Assembly (NCBI RefSeq): GCF_004346205.1
Contig: NZ_SMAM01000002.1
Span: 279,505 to 343,504, forward strand
Source: Bibersteinia trehalosi
GTDB taxonomy: Bacteria; Pseudomonadota; Gammaproteobacteria; Enterobacterales; Pasteurellaceae
Length of the DNA: 64,000 bases
Reading direction: 5' to 3'
The translations under genes and the position numbers were made by a program. Shown here in pieces: positions 21,083 to 30,844 of this stretch. Below the pieces are notes generated by a model. That model was not told the origin of the DNA. It was given only the letters and a program-made list of their open reading frames with translations, and made no database searches. Position 1 is the first letter of the stretch. The number at the start of each line of letters is the position of its first letter.

Positions 21083-22609
21083 ATTTTTAATTATATTAAA
21101 TCGCTGTTTACTAAAAAGTCAGCTAAGAAAAATACGACAGCACTTAAGTCTCCAGACGGCAAAAAGCACCGCACTGCTCCAGCATTTTCAGAAAAACGAC
21201 AAAGTGCTAGCAAAGGGACGCCTAAAAAGAAAAATACTAAAGATTCTAATAGCCCGCATATCCAATACAAAAAATTTGCCAAAGATGCGAGTTATTATGA
21301 TATTAGTCCTAAAGATTTCCCTAAAAATGCCGTAGCCATTGTAAATAAATTGACACAAAACGGCTACCAAGCGTACTTAGTCGGCGGTTGCATACGCGAT
21401 ATGTTACTTGAACATAAAGCCAAAGATTTTGATATTGCCACTAATGCTCGCCCTGAAGAAATCCAAAAAATTTTTGGTAGACAGTGCCGCCTCATCGGCC
21501 GACGTTTCCGCTTAGCGCATATTGTGTTCGGTCGTGAAATTTATGAAGTTGCCACTTTCCGCGGCAACCATCAGTCAATCTCGAACGACAAAATTTCTAA
21601 AACAAGCGAAGAAGGAATGCTTCTACGTGATAACGTTTACGGCACTCTACGCGAAGATGCTGAACGTCGAGATTTTACCGTAAATTCACTCTATTACGAT
21701 CTACAGCATAATCTGATTTTTGATTTTTTTAATGGTATCGACGATATTCGAGCAGGACATCTGCGTTTAATTGGTGATCCTGTACAACGTTACCAAGAAG
21801 ACCCTGTCCGTATGCTACGTGCGATCCGTTTTATGGCAAAATTGGATATGTTCTTGGATAAAGCAAGTGATACCCCCATCAAAAAAATGGCATATTTACT
21901 GGGGAACATCCCTGCTGCCCGCTTATTTGAAGAATCGCTTAAATTATTACAATCAGGCGCGGGCTTCAAAACTTATGAATTATTACGCCAATATGGTCTA
22001 TTTGAACAGCTTTTCCCTGTTTTAACGCCATTTTTCACTGAGCATCAAGATAGCAATGCAGAGAGAATGATTAGCAAAGCGCTACAATCTACCGATGATC
22101 GTATTCGCGATAATTTGCGAGTCAATCCTGCCTTTTTATTTGCTGCACTGCTTTGGTATCCACTGCGAGAAAAAATTGACGAACTCAAAAATGAAGGTGG
22201 CTTAAACCCTTATGATGCCATGCAACTTGCGGCAAATGATATTCTCGCTGAAAGTTGTAAAGCCGTAGCATTGCATCGCCGCCATACGGCAGTTATTCGT
22301 GATATTTGGCAGTTGCAGTTTCAATTCCCAAAACGCACAGGTAAACGTCCAATGCAAACGCTAGAACATATCAAATTCCGTGCTGGCTTTGATTTATTGG
22401 TGATGCGTGCGGAAATTGAAGGAGGCGATTTAGTGGAATTAAGTGCGTGGTGGCATGAGTTCCAATTCAGCAACGAAGCCCAACGTGCTGAACAGCTCAA
22501 AAACGTGAAACATATTCCCTCTTTTAAAGACGAGCAGCCAAAGAAAAAACGCAAACCACGCCGCCGTGTTTATCGTAAGAAAAAAGCGGTAACAGGAGAA
22601 ATTGCATGA
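21083..22609 (+). CDS. pcnB: Poly(A) polymerase I PcnB, with an ATT start codon
   Basis: PcnB adds 3' poly(A) tails that mark RNAs for decay. The nucleotidyltransferase head is YLVGGCIRDMLLEHKAKDFDIAT with the catalytic DFD, followed by RFRLAHIVFGREIYEVATFRG and the RNA-binding domain; a basic tail (KKKRKPRRRVYRKKK) ends it. No ATG or GTG lies upstream of the catalytic head: the first conventional codon, TTG at 21350, would cut into it. The open frame continues back to ATT at 21083 (IFNYIKSLFTKK), with GAGGTGAG just before it. E. coli pcnB is known to begin at AUU with the similar start IFTRVANF. The product would be 508 aa. It overlaps folK by 4 bases. Confidence 0.88.
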   Translation: MFNYIKSLFTKKSAKKNTTALKSPDGKKHRTAPAFSEKRQSASKGTPKKKNTKDSNSPHIQYKKFAKDASYYDISPKDFPKNAVAIVNKLTQNGYQAYLVGGCIRDMLLEHKAKDFDIATNARPEEIQKIFGRQCRLIGRRFRLAHIVFGREIYEVATFRGNHQSISNDKISKTSEEGMLLRDNVYGTLREDAERRDFTVNSLYYDLQHNLIFDFFNGIDDIRAGHLRLIGDPVQRYQEDPVRMLRAIRFMAKLDMFLDKASDTPIKKMAYLLGNIPAARLFEESLKLLQSGAGFKTYELLRQYGLFEQLFPVLTPFFTEHQDSNAERMISKALQSTDDRIRDNLRVNPAFLFAALLWYPLREKIDELKNEGGLNPYDAMQLAANDILAESCKAVALHRRHTAVIRDIWQLQFQFPKRTGKRPMQTLEHIKFRAGFDLLVMRAEIEGGDLVELSAWWHEFQFSNEAQRAEQLKNVKHIPSFKDEQPKKKRKPRRRVYRKKKAVTGEIA

Positions 22610-23082
22610 CAACCGTTTATGTGGCTCTCGGCTCGAATTTGGAAAATCCGCTTGCTCAACTGAAGCAAGCGGTCGAAACTTTACAAAAATCGGCAAAAAA
22701 TCTACAAGTGAGCTCTTTTTATGGTTCAAAACCCCTCGGCCCACAAGATCAGCCCGATTATGTCAATGCAGTGGTGAAATTTGATACGGATCTTGCTCCA
22801 CTTGAACTACTCAATTGGCTACAAAGTATCGAAAATGAACAGGGGCGTGTCCGCCTACGCCGTTGGGGAGAAAGAACACTTGATTTGGACATTCTGCTCT
22901 ACGGCAATGAAATAATTCAAAACGAGCGTTTAACCGTACCGCACTATGATATGCAAAATCGTGAATTTGTGATTGTGCCATTGTATGAATTAAATCCGGA
23001 TTTGGTATTACCGAATGGCGAACAACTCTATACACTTTATCAAGCCTTTGAAGATCATCAAATGCACATTTTTAACGAATAG
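22606..23082 (+). CDS. folK: 6-hydroxymethyl-7,8-dihydropterin pyrophosphokinase FolK
   Basis: FolK transfers pyrophosphate from ATP to hydroxymethyldihydropterin in folate synthesis. The 158-aa protein has the N-terminal YVALGSNLENPLAQL and the family signature RRWGERTLDLDILLYG with the two metal-binding aspartates. An uptake signal (CAAGCGGTCGAAAC) lies inside the coding region. The ATG overlaps the pcnB stop (ATGA), so the pair is coupled. Confidence 0.96.
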   Translation: MTTVYVALGSNLENPLAQLKQAVETLQKSAKNLQVSSFYGSKPLGPQDQPDYVNAVVKFDTDLAPLELLNWLQSIENEQGRVRLRRWGERTLDLDILLYGNEIIQNERLTVPHYDMQNREFVIVPLYELNPDLVLPNGEQLYTLYQAFEDHQMHIFNE

Positions 23083-23083
23083 A

Positions 23084-23107
23084 AAGGGGCTGACGCCCCT
23101 TATATTA
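23084..23107. terminator. Hairpin between folK and the phosphoesterase gene
   Basis: AAGGGGC and GCCCCTT form a 7-bp stem around TGAC, followed by TATATT. It lies between convergent genes and can serve both strands. Confidence 0.6.
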
Positions 23108-24181
23108 TCTCTGCCCTTCCACATCAATAATAAACACTTCCGAACGAGAGCCTAAACGCATTGGTACGCCCCAAAAACCGTAACCTGAAGTCACAAAATA
23201 GTGTCCCAAGCCAATTTTTTCATAACCATAACTTAAACGATTAAGCATTTTTACAATAAAGTTGGCAGGAAAAATTTGCCCATTATGGGTATGCCCTGAG
23301 ACCTGAATATCAATCGGCAATTGGCTATGAGTAGCAATATCCGTTGGACGATGATCCATTAAAAAAACGGGTAATGTAGTATTCACATTATGCAAAATCT
23401 GCTCTGCGGTTGGACGATTTCGGTATAAATCATCATTACGACCAATAATGACAAATTTTCCGTCAATTTCTACTGCTTGATCCCACAACACCTTAATCCC
23501 TGCTTGCTCAATCGCTTGATAAATGGCTTGTTGTTGCCCAAAGAAATCGTGATTGCCCAGTGTGGCATACACCCCAAGTGGAGCTGTCAGTTTTGCAAGC
23601 GATGGTTGCATATTTTCTGCTTCATAGGCAAGGGTATCATCGTCCATAATATCCCCTGGCATTAAAATCAGATCCACCTCTTCTTGTTGGAAAATCTCAG
23701 CCAATTTATCTAGCTGTTTCGCCCCAAACAATACGCCTAGATGGGTATCACTTGCGACACCAATACGGATTGGCTCTTTCAACGGTTTATCAATTTTTAC
23801 CGAAAAATGTACCGCTTGTGGCACATAAGCATTAAATAAGGCAAAACCAATTAAACCCAAATAAGCAAAGGGATACACCTTTCTCAGCAGAGCGTTTAAT
23901 CGCCAACCACTCAATTTATTTAATGTGAGTGTGACAAGGCTAATTAAAAAAGCAAACCATAAAAACACCAAAATAAACGCCATTGGGCGGAAGATTTTAT
24001 AAGGCGTTAAAAACGGCACAAGCAAAATGCTGTTAATACCTAAATAAAGTGTCCAGCCGATTTTTTTACGAGTGCTTTGCTGCCAACCGAATAGCCAACT
24101 TAGTGTACGAACAAAGCAAAAAATCAGCAGTTGCAGTGAAGTAATCGCAACGATGTTGATGATGATATAGCGGAATTCCAT
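23105..24181 (-). CDS. Membrane-anchored metallophosphoesterase (YaeI/YkuE-like)
   Basis: A 358-aa calcineurin-type phosphoesterase. The first 125 residues contain four hydrophobic segments. The catalytic domain carries all metal motifs in order: GVASDTHLG, MPGDIMDDD, TLGNHDFFG, VFLMDHRP and SGHTHNGQIFP. Relatives hydrolyse phosphodiesters or lipid diphosphates at the membrane, but no substrate can be assigned here. It starts about 50 bases from the end of the nucleotidyltransferase module and is probably transcribed on its own. Confidence 0.82.
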   Translation of the reverse strand: MEFRYIIINIVAITSLQLLIFCFVRTLSWLFGWQQSTRKKIGWTLYLGINSILLVPFLTPYKIFRPMAFILVFLWFAFLISLVTLTLNKLSGWRLNALLRKVYPFAYLGLIGFALFNAYVPQAVHFSVKIDKPLKEPIRIGVASDTHLGVLFGAKQLDKLAEIFQQEEVDLILMPGDIMDDDTLAYEAENMQPSLAKLTAPLGVYATLGNHDFFGQQQAIYQAIEQAGIKVLWDQAVEIDGKFVIIGRNDDLYRNRPTAEQILHNVNTTLPVFLMDHRPTDIATHSQLPIDIQVSGHTHNGQIFPANFIVKMLNRLSYGYEKIGLGHYFVTSGYGFWGVPMRLGSRSEVFIIDVEGQR

Positions 24182-24211
24182 TATTTCTTTAATGTTTCTC
24201 TTAAGGTTGAT

Positions 24212-24227
24212 AAATTATACGCTAAAT
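24212..24227 (+). repeat. 16-bp direct repeat, left copy
   Basis: AAATTATACGCTAAAT, identical to 25114-25129. The two copies bracket the nucleotidyltransferase/HEPN pair. Confidence 0.85.
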
Positions 24228-24234
24228 GAGAATT

Positions 24235-24561
24235 TCATTGTTTATCTGATTCAGCATTTGGTTTTTGTAAGACAACATATTTTTGTTGCACTATTTGGCG
24301 AAAAGGCTCGCTGGTTATCGCCCAGTCTAAAATATCGGTTTTAAAATTCAGCGGTGCGTCATCAAAGGCTTCGGCAAGTATTGCGTGTTCATCTAATGAA
24401 AGCGGCTGATTACCTATAATGGCTAAATCTAAATCTGAAAAAGGCTTATGGGGGCCTTTTACCCTTGATCCAAATGCCCATACTTCTCGGCTTGGAATAT
24501 GTTGCTGTAAAATAGCTAAAACGATACTCTTCTCTTGTTCTGTTAAGGCAAGTTTAACCAT
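24235..24561 (-). CDS. Minimal nucleotidyltransferase (MNT, HI0073-like)
   Basis: A 108-aa protein of the DNA polymerase beta-like fold. The diagnostic glycine-serine motif and acidic pair appear as WAFGSRVKGPHKPFSDLDLAI, with a third acidic residue in FKTDILDW. Such proteins pair with a HEPN-type partner; in several systems the MNT adenylylates the HEPN toxin and neutralises it. It overlaps the upstream partner gene by 8 bases, so the two are coupled. The closest described pair I recognise is HI0073/HI0074 of H. influenzae. Whether this copy is an antitoxin is inference. Confidence 0.85.
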   Translation of the reverse strand: MVKLALTEQEKSIVLAILQQHIPSREVWAFGSRVKGPHKPFSDLDLAIIGNQPLSLDEHAILAEAFDDAPLNFKTDILDWAITSEPFRQIVQQKYVVLQKPNAESDKQ

Positions 24562-24964
24562 TTAGCCGCTCCGATAGTTGCTGTAATAAAAATTGTGCCT
24601 CGCTTAAAAATTCAGGAATACCGGCAACAACTAATAATGCAGTTTGTTCATCGTAAGTATGACTGGTGCGTGAACGCATATCCCGATATTTCCGCCAGTT
24701 TTCCCAGTTACCTTTTAATAGATTTTGTTCATTGCCAGTACGAATCAGCTGTTGGAAAGTCATCTCATCCAATTCAGCAGGGTTTGGCAATGTCCATTCT
24801 AAATAGCGTTTAAGCATTTTATGGCTTAATTCATAAGTAAATTCAAAGCGTTGAATTAAGCCGTCTCTAATTTGATCATCACTAATGTCTCTTTCATAAC
24901 GAGCCAGACCTTCTTGCAAGCGATTGACGACATTTTGTAGTGGTGAAATATCAGGGGGATTCAT
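24554..24964 (-). CDS. HEPN/HepT-like nucleotidyltransferase substrate-binding protein (HI0074-like)
   Basis: A 136-aa, all-helical protein. It reads like the HI0074 family: RFEFTYELSHKMLKRYLEW near residue 45 and RDMRSRTSHTYDEQTA near residue 90. The classic HEPN ribonuclease motif R-x4-6-H is present as RSRTSHTY, though its spacing belongs to the HI0074 subgroup. The family forms a four-helix bundle that binds the MNT. The gene is first of the two-gene unit and is preceded by an 18-bp palindrome. It could be a toxin or only a partner subunit. Confidence 0.82.
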   Translation of the reverse strand: MNPPDISPLQNVVNRLQEGLARYERDISDDQIRDGLIQRFEFTYELSHKMLKRYLEWTLPNPAELDEMTFQQLIRTGNEQNLLKGNWENWRKYRDMRSRTSHTYDEQTALLVVAGIPEFLSEAQFLLQQLSERLNG

Positions 24965-24989
24965 GGCATTATTCCTTTTTTATTTTGTT

Positions 24990-25007
24990 AAATTATACGT
25001 ATAATTT
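24990..25007. promoter_or_regulatory. 18-bp perfect palindrome before the MNT/HEPN pair
   Basis: AAATTATACGTATAATTT lies 26 bases upstream of the HEPN-like start codon. It includes TATAAT on the plus strand and TATAAT-like ATTATA on the minus, so it could combine operator and promoter functions, as autoregulated two-gene modules often do. Its left half, AAATTATACG, is the first part of the flanking direct repeats. Confidence 0.55.
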
Positions 25008-25113
25008 TTTGTAGAGAGAGGCTTTATACCGGCTCATTATCATAGTTTGTCCGTTTTTATAGACGAGATAAACCCTGTCTCTAAGGTCATTTTTAAGCGT
25101 TTGAAATTTTGCA

Positions 25114-25129
25114 AAATTATACGCTAAAT
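25114..25129 (+). repeat. 16-bp direct repeat, right copy
   Basis: AAATTATACGCTAAAT, identical to 24212-24227, 15 bases before the htpG sigma-32 promoter. Confidence 0.85.
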
Positions 25130-25143
25130 ACAGCGCTTGTTTA

Positions 25144-25171
25144 CTTGAAATTTTCCAAACTTCCCCCATCT
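25144..25171 (+). promoter_or_regulatory. Sigma-32 (RpoH) promoter of htpG
   Basis: CTTGAAA at 25144-25150 and CCCCATCT at 25164-25171, spaced by 13 bases, match the heat-shock sigma factor consensus CTTGAAA / CCCCATnT almost perfectly, 35 bases before the htpG start codon. Confidence 0.87.
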
Positions 25172-25186
25172 AGGGGGCGTTTTTTT
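25163..25186 (+). terminator. Terminator-like hairpin overlapping the htpG heat-shock promoter
   Basis: CCCCC-ATCTA-GGGGG followed by CG and seven T's. It would stop RNA arriving from upstream, while transcripts begun at the sigma-32 promoter start within or after it and escape. Confidence 0.55.
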
Positions 25187-25205
25187 ATGTTAATAAGGAA
25201 AAAGA

Positions 25206-27086
25206 ATGTCAAATCAAGAAACTCGTGGCTTTCAGTCAGAAGTCAAACAGTTATTACAACTGATGATCCACTCTCTCTATTCCAACAAAGAAATTTTCCT
25301 GCGTGAGTTGATTTCTAATGCCTCTGATGCGGCGGATAAGTTGCGTTTTAAAGCCCTTTCCGAACCTGCTTTATATGAAGGCGATGGGGAATTGCGTGTG
25401 CGTGTGTCGGTAGATGAAACGCTAGGTACGATTACCATTTCGGATAATGGTATCGGTATGAACCGTGAGCAGATTATTGATAATTTAGGGACGATTGCAA
25501 AATCAGGCACAAAAGAATTTCTCGCCAATCTCGGGCAAGATCAGGCAAAAGATAGCCAACTTATTGGGCAATTTGGGGTCGGTTTCTATTCTGCGTTTAT
25601 CGTGGCGGATAAGGTGACGGTAAAAAGCCGTGCCGCTGGTGATAGTGCAGAAAACGGTGTGCTGTGGGAATCGGCTGGTGAAGGGGAATACGTTGTTTCC
25701 GATATTGAGAAAAAAGATCGTGGTACAGAAATCACGCTTCATTTGCGTGAAGATGAGAAAGGCTTTTTAAGCGAATGGCGTTTGCGTGAAATTATCGCAA
25801 AATACTCCGACCATATCGCACTGAGCGTGGAAATTCAAAGCAAAGAGTACGATGATGAGGGGAAAGAAACGGGCACAAAATGGGAGAAAATCAATAAAGC
25901 CCAAGCGTTGTGGACTCGTTCAAAAAATGAAATTTCTGATGACGAATATAAAGAGTTCTATAAACATATCAGCCACGATTTTGCCGACCCGATGATTTGG
26001 TCGCACAATAAAGTGGAAGGCAAACAGGAATATACCAGCTTACTTTATGTGCCAAGCAAAGCCCCTTGGGATCTGTTCCAACGTGAACAAAAACACGGTT
26101 TAAAACTTTATGTGCAACGTGTGTTTATTATGGACGATGCCGAAGTATTTATGCCGAATTATCTGCGTTTTATGCGAGGTTTGTTAGACACGAACGACTT
26201 ACCGCTTAACGTAAGCCGTGAAATTTTGCAAGAAAATCGTGTTACCCAATCTCTTCGCACCGCATTAACTAAACGTGCCTTGCAGCTATTGGAAAAATTG
26301 GCAAAAGATGACAGTGAAAAATATGCACAATTCTGGAAAGAGTTCGGTTTGGTGTTAAAAGAGGGCGTGGGCGAAGATTTTGCGAATAAAGAGCAAATTG
26401 CAAAATTATTCCGCTTTGCCTCAACTCATACGGATTCCAGCGAACAAGCGGTGAGTTTTGCCGATTATATTGCAAGAATGAAAGAGGGGCAGAAAGCAAT
26501 TTATTATCTCACTGCGGATAGCTACACCGCAGCTAAAAATAGCCCACATTTAGAGCTGTTTAACAAAAAAGGCATTGAGGTGTTGCTACTTTCTGATCGT
26601 GTGGACGAATGGATGTTGAGCTATCTCACCGAGTTTGACGGCAAACCACTGCAAAGCATCACAAAATCGGATTTAGATTTAGGCGATCTGGCGGATAAAG
26701 AAGATGAAGAGAGCAAAAAAGCTCAAACAGAAGAATTTGGTTCATTCTTAGCACGTGCCAAAGGTTATTTTGGCGAACGTGTGAAAGATGTAGTGCTCAC
26801 CCATCGCTTAACCGACACGCCTGCGGTTGTTTCTACGGGCAGTGATGAAATGACCACCCAAATGGCGAAACTTTTTGCCGCAATGGGGCAAACTGCACCA
26901 GAAGTGAAATATACCTTTGAGTTAAACCCTGATCACGCAATGGTGAAAAAAGTGGCGGATATTGCAGGTGATGATGAGTTTAACGACTGGATTGAACTGC
27001 TGTTTGAACAAGCATTACTGGCGGAACGAGGCACGTTAGAAAATCCAACGGCGTTTATTAAACGAATGAATAAATTACTAGGCTAA
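25206..27086 (+). CDS. htpG: Hsp90-family chaperone HtpG
   Basis: HtpG is the bacterial cytosolic Hsp90. The N-terminal GHKL ATPase domain shows [15 protein letters not shown], the ATP-binding DNGIGM and the lid region [14 protein letters not shown]. The middle domain carries the catalytic arginine stretch [14 protein letters not shown] near residue 340, and the C-terminal dimerisation domain ends [10 protein letters not shown]. The length is 626 aa. AAGGAAAAAG precedes the ATG. A sigma-32 promoter and a terminator hairpin control the upstream side. Confidence 0.98.
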   Translation: MSNQETRGFQSEVKQLLQLMIHSLYSNKEIFLRELISNASDAADKLRFKALSEPALYEGDGELRVRVSVDETLGTITISDNGIGMNREQIIDNLGTIAKSGTKEFLANLGQDQAKDSQLIGQFGVGFYSAFIVADKVTVKSRAAGDSAENGVLWESAGEGEYVVSDIEKKDRGTEITLHLREDEKGFLSEWRLREIIAKYSDHIALSVEIQSKEYDDEGKETGTKWEKINKAQALWTRSKNEISDDEYKEFYKHISHDFADPMIWSHNKVEGKQEYTSLLYVPSKAPWDLFQREQKHGLKLYVQRVFIMDDAEVFMPNYLRFMRGLLDTNDLPLNVSREILQENRVTQSLRTALTKRALQLLEKLAKDDSEKYAQFWKEFGLVLKEGVGEDFANKEQIAKLFRFASTHTDSSEQAVSFADYIARMKEGQKAIYYLTADSYTAAKNSPHLELFNKKGIEVLLLSDRVDEWMLSYLTEFDGKPLQSITKSDLDLGDLADKEDEESKKAQTEEFGSFLARAKGYFGERVKDVVLTHRLTDTPAVVSTGSDEMTTQMAKLFAAMGQTAPEVKYTFELNPDHAMVKKVADIAGDDEFNDWIELLFEQALLAERGTLENPTAFIKRMNKLLG

Positions 27087-27091
27087 TGATG

Positions 27092-27125
27092 AAAGGCGGA
27101 ATCTTTAGATTTCGCCTTTCTTTTT
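27092..27125 (+). terminator. htpG terminator
   Basis: AAAGGCGGAATC and GATTTCGCCTTT form a 12-bp stem with one G-U pair around TTTA, followed by CTTTTTG. Confidence 0.85.
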
Positions 27126-27248
27126 GCAAACTTTCAGGAAAAACAGACCGCTTACAGCGTGACAACAGGATTTATGGTAAGATTTTGCAGATTTTTAACC
27201 AATATAGGACAACTTCTCCTACATTCTCATATACAGACAGGATAGAAA

Positions 27249-29549
27249 ATGAGTGACTCTCTCAATTCCCAAATTTCCCAAATCATTGCCGCTGAACTGA
27301 GCGTACAGCCAAAACAAATTCTTGCCGCACTGACACTTTTAGACGAAGGCAATACCATTCCATTTATCGCTCGTTATCGTAAAGAAGTAACGGGGGGATT
27401 AGACGATACCCAATTACGCCATTTTGAAACACGGTTAATTTATCTGCGTGAATTAAATGATCGCCGTCAAACCATTTTGAAATCCATTGATGAGCAAGGC
27501 AAACTGACCGATGAGCTACGCCTTAAAATTGAGCAAACGGAAAGCAAAACTGAACTTGAAGATCTCTATTTGCCTTATAAACCCAAACGTCGCACTCGTG
27601 GGCAAATTGCGATTGAAAATGGGCTTGAGCCGTTGGCAGAATTGCTTTGGAACGATCCAAGCCAAACGCCTGAAACGGCGGCACTTAGTTATTTAAATGA
27701 AAATGTGGCTGATGTGAAAAGTGCCTTAGATGGGGCGAGATATATTTTGATGGAGCGTTTTACAGAAGATGCCGAACTGCTTGCAAAATTACGCCAACAT
27801 TTGACCGCTTACGCAACCTTAGAAAGTAAAGTGATGGACGGCAAGGAAGAAGAGGGTGTGAAGTTTAGCGACTATTTCGCCCATAGTGAACCATTTAAAA
27901 ATGTGCCATCACACCGTGCGTTGGCGATGTTCCGTGGGCGAAATGAAGGCATTTTATCGCTCTCGCTCAATGCCGATCCTGAAAATGAAGAAGGCACAAA
28001 ATCCTATTGCGAAGAGATTATTCGTGAGCATTTGGGCATTATTTTAAATAACCAACCAGCGGATAGCTGGCGTGCACAAGTGATTAGCTGGACGTGGAAA
28101 ATTAAAGCCGCTTTGCATTTAGAAACGGAGTTGATGTCGGCATTGCGTGAAAAAGCCGAAGATGAAGCGATTGATGTGTTCGCTCGTAATTTATCCGCCT
28201 TGTTAATGGCTGCTCCTGCTGGTGCAAGAAATACCATTGGGCTAGACCCCGGTTTGCGTACAGGGGTAAAAGTGGCTGTCGTGGATAACACAGGAAAATT
28301 ATTGGATACCGCCACCATTTATCCTCATACAGGGCAAACCGCTCAGGCAATGCAAACACTCTATACGTTGGGCAAAAAGCATAATGTGGATTTAATTGCG
28401 ATTGGCAACGGTACCGCTTCTCGTGAAACCGAACGTTTTGCCAAAGATCTGATTAAACAAACTGATTGGAAACCGCAAACAGTTGTGGTGAGTGAAGCAG
28501 GGGCTTCGGTCTATTCCGCTTCTGAACTGGCAGCGGCTGAATTTCCTGAATTAGATGTCTCGTTGCGCGGGGCGGTTTCTATTGCTCGCCGTTTGCAAGA
28601 TCCACTGGCTGAGTTAGTCAAAATTGAGCCGAAAGCCATTGGCGTAGGGCAATATCAACATGATGTCAATCAAAGCCAATTGGCACGTAAATTAGATGCG
28701 GTGGTGGAAGATTGTGTGAATGCGGTGGGGGTAGATTTAAATACCGCTTCTGCACCATTACTTGCTCGAGTTGCGGGTATGAGCAAAACGTTGGCACAAA
28801 ACATTGTTGCCTATCGTGATGAAAATGGGCGTTTTGAATCTCGCTCAGCATTGAAAAAAGTGCCTCGTCTAGGGCCGAAAGCCTTTGAACAGTGTGCTGG
28901 CTTTATGCGAATTTCCAATGGCAAAAATCCGCTTGATGCCTCAGGGGTTCACCCAGAAGCTTATCCTGTGGTAGAGAAAATCTTGCAAGCCACGCAATCA
29001 ACCCTTGCGGAGTTAATGGGCAATGAGAGCAAAATTCATCGCCTACACGCCGTAGATTTTGTGGACGACCAATTTGGTTTACCAACGGTAAACGACATTT
29101 TTAAAGAGTTAGAAAAACCGGGACGAGATCCACGTGGGGAATTTAAAACGGCGACCTTTATGGACGGTGTGGAAGAAATTTCTGATCTCAAAGTCGGTAT
29201 GATTTTAGAAGGCACAGTAACGAATGTGACAAACTTCGGCGCATTTGTGGATATTGGCGTACACCAAGATGGCTTAGTGCATATTTCTATGCTGTCTAAC
29301 AGCTTTGTGGAAGATCCGCATCAAGTGGTGAAAACAGGTGATGTAGTCAAAGTGAAAGTGCTGGAAGTAGATGTAGCTCGTAAGCGGATTGCTTTAACGA
29401 TGCGTTTAGAAGATAAACCGACGGAGAGTACAAGCGGTCAAAATCGTGAAAAAAATCGCAAAACGGATCGTACAGAGCAAAAACCTCGCCAAAATCAATC
29501 TTTCGTGAATAATGCTTTTGCCGATGCACTAAAAGGTTGGAAGAAATAA
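27249..29549 (+). CDS. tex: Transcription accessory protein Tex (S1 RNA-binding)
   Basis: Tex is a conserved nucleic-acid-binding protein related to eukaryotic Spt6 and is thought to act on transcription. Domains in order in the 766 aa: an N-terminal helical region with [19 protein letters not shown], a YqgF-like domain around residue 330 ([18 protein letters not shown]), helix-hairpin-helix repeats around residues 490-570 ([18 protein letters not shown]), and an S1 domain near residues 645-715 ([19 protein letters not shown]). The tail is charged and disordered. An uptake signal lies near the 3' end (ACAAGCGGTCAAAATCG). It is monocistronic. Confidence 0.96.
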   Translation: MSDSLNSQISQIIAAELSVQPKQILAALTLLDEGNTIPFIARYRKEVTGGLDDTQLRHFETRLIYLRELNDRRQTILKSIDEQGKLTDELRLKIEQTESKTELEDLYLPYKPKRRTRGQIAIENGLEPLAELLWNDPSQTPETAALSYLNENVADVKSALDGARYILMERFTEDAELLAKLRQHLTAYATLESKVMDGKEEEGVKFSDYFAHSEPFKNVPSHRALAMFRGRNEGILSLSLNADPENEEGTKSYCEEIIREHLGIILNNQPADSWRAQVISWTWKIKAALHLETELMSALREKAEDEAIDVFARNLSALLMAAPAGARNTIGLDPGLRTGVKVAVVDNTGKLLDTATIYPHTGQTAQAMQTLYTLGKKHNVDLIAIGNGTASRETERFAKDLIKQTDWKPQTVVVSEAGASVYSASELAAAEFPELDVSLRGAVSIARRLQDPLAELVKIEPKAIGVGQYQHDVNQSQLARKLDAVVEDCVNAVGVDLNTASAPLLARVAGMSKTLAQNIVAYRDENGRFESRSALKKVPRLGPKAFEQCAGFMRISNGKNPLDASGVHPEAYPVVEKILQATQSTLAELMGNESKIHRLHAVDFVDDQFGLPTVNDIFKELEKPGRDPRGEFKTATFMDGVEEISDLKVGMILEGTVTNVTNFGAFVDIGVHQDGLVHISMLSNSFVEDPHQVVKTGDVVKVKVLEVDVARKRIALTMRLEDKPTESTSGQNREKNRKTDRTEQKPRQNQSFVNNAFADALKGWKK

Positions 29550-29576
29550 CACTATAGTGAAAGTGACAAATAATTT

Positions 29577-29601
29577 GGGCGGAATCTTCCGCCCAGTTTT
29601 T
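29577..29601. terminator. tex terminator
   Basis: GGGCGGAA and TTCCGCCC form an 8-bp stem around TC, followed by AGTTTTT. The T-run touches the lolE stop codon, which is convergent. Confidence 0.85.
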
Positions 29602-30844
29602 AATGCCCGCTTAACACTTTTGCCGGCTCTAATTTTGCGGCTCGCATCGCGGGGTAAAGGCTCGCGGCAAGACTTAAAATAATAGTCGCAAGCAGTACCC
29701 AGACAATATCCAGCCAATGAATTTCACTTGGTAAAAAATCAATAAAATAGATACCACCAGATAATAATTTTACGCCAAACAGATTCTCAGCGAATTTGAT
29801 AATATGCGTTAAATTTAGAGAGAGTATTACCCCTATCAACACGCCAATAACCGCTCCCTTCATTCCTGAAAGTAAGCCATACCAGAGGAAAATTTGCTTA
29901 ATAAAACGATCATTCGCACCTAATGTTCGCTGAATCGCAATATCACCTTGTTTATCTTTTACCGCCATTACAAGTGTTGAAATGATATTGAAACAAGCCA
30001 CACCGATTACCAAAACCATCGCGATATACATTACAGTCCGAATCAACTGAATGTCGTTATACATATAACCAAATTTGTCGATCCACGTTTGCAAATAAAG
30101 TGGCTGCGGAAAATGCTGTAGGGCATCAAAACGGAGCTGTCGTACTTCAAACGGTTTTGCGACAGAAAGCTCAATACCAGAATAGTGATTTTTATCCAAC
30201 TCAAGCAATTCTTGCGCCGTTTGCAACGGCAGTAGCGCATAGCTGTGATCAAGCTGTCCATCTAAACGCAAAATACCTGTGACCTCAAGACTAAAACGCA
30301 ATGGCTGTGCTAACTTGCCGTCTTCTGTTGGTTCTGGAAGAAGTAGTGTGACTTCATCTCCCACCTCAATTGCTAAATCACGCGCAATCCCTGCACCTAA
30401 AATTAACCCGCCATGCTGTTTAAAAGCTTGCCATTGTTCGCTAGGAACAAATTGTGCCAGTTGGCTAACCTGCTCTTGCTTCTCTGCATCAATGCCGCGC
30501 ACCTGAGCAATTTTAAGCTGCGTGCCATTTTCAATTAGTCCAGTAAACGTAATAAAAGGCGATACAGCTTGAACTCCTTCAATTTTTTTTGCAATTTTTT
30601 CTAAATTTTGCCCCGCTTGAATAATGTTCTCATTGCCATAGCCTTGAATTTCGGCATGCGGTACCACCGAAAGAACACGCTGATTCAACTCGCGCTCAAA
30701 GCCATTCATTGCACTTAAACCGATAATGAGTACCGCAACACCTAACGCAATACCAATACTAGAAAAAAGAGAGATCAAAGAAACCAACCGATTTTTCTGC
30801 TTACCTTTTTGATAACGCCAACTAATAAAAAACGGGGTATTCAT
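29600..30844 (-). CDS. lolE: Lipoprotein-releasing ABC transporter permease LolE
   Basis: LolE is an inner-membrane subunit of LolCDE, which extracts outer-membrane lipoproteins and passes them to LolA. The N-terminus [33 protein letters not shown] reads like LolE rather than LolC, followed by [12 protein letters not shown]. One N-terminal and three C-terminal membrane helices flank a periplasmic MacB-type domain. The 414-aa length is normal. Its start overlaps lolD by 4 bases. LolC is not in the window, so the partner permease must be elsewhere if present. Confidence 0.9.
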   Translation of the reverse strand: MNTPFFISWRYQKGKQKNRLVSLISLFSSIGIALGVAVLIIGLSAMNGFERELNQRVLSVVPHAEIQGYGNENIIQAGQNLEKIAKKIEGVQAVSPFITFTGLIENGTQLKIAQVRGIDAEKQEQVSQLAQFVPSEQWQAFKQHGGLILGAGIARDLAIEVGDEVTLLLPEPTEDGKLAQPLRFSLEVTGILRLDGQLDHSYALLPLQTAQELLELDKNHYSGIELSVAKPFEVRQLRFDALQHFPQPLYLQTWIDKFGYMYNDIQLIRTVMYIAMVLVIGVACFNIISTLVMAVKDKQGDIAIQRTLGANDRFIKQIFLWYGLLSGMKGAVIGVLIGVILSLNLTHIIKFAENLFGVKLLSGGIYFIDFLPSEIHWLDIVWVLLATIILSLAASLYPAMRAAKLEPAKVLSGH

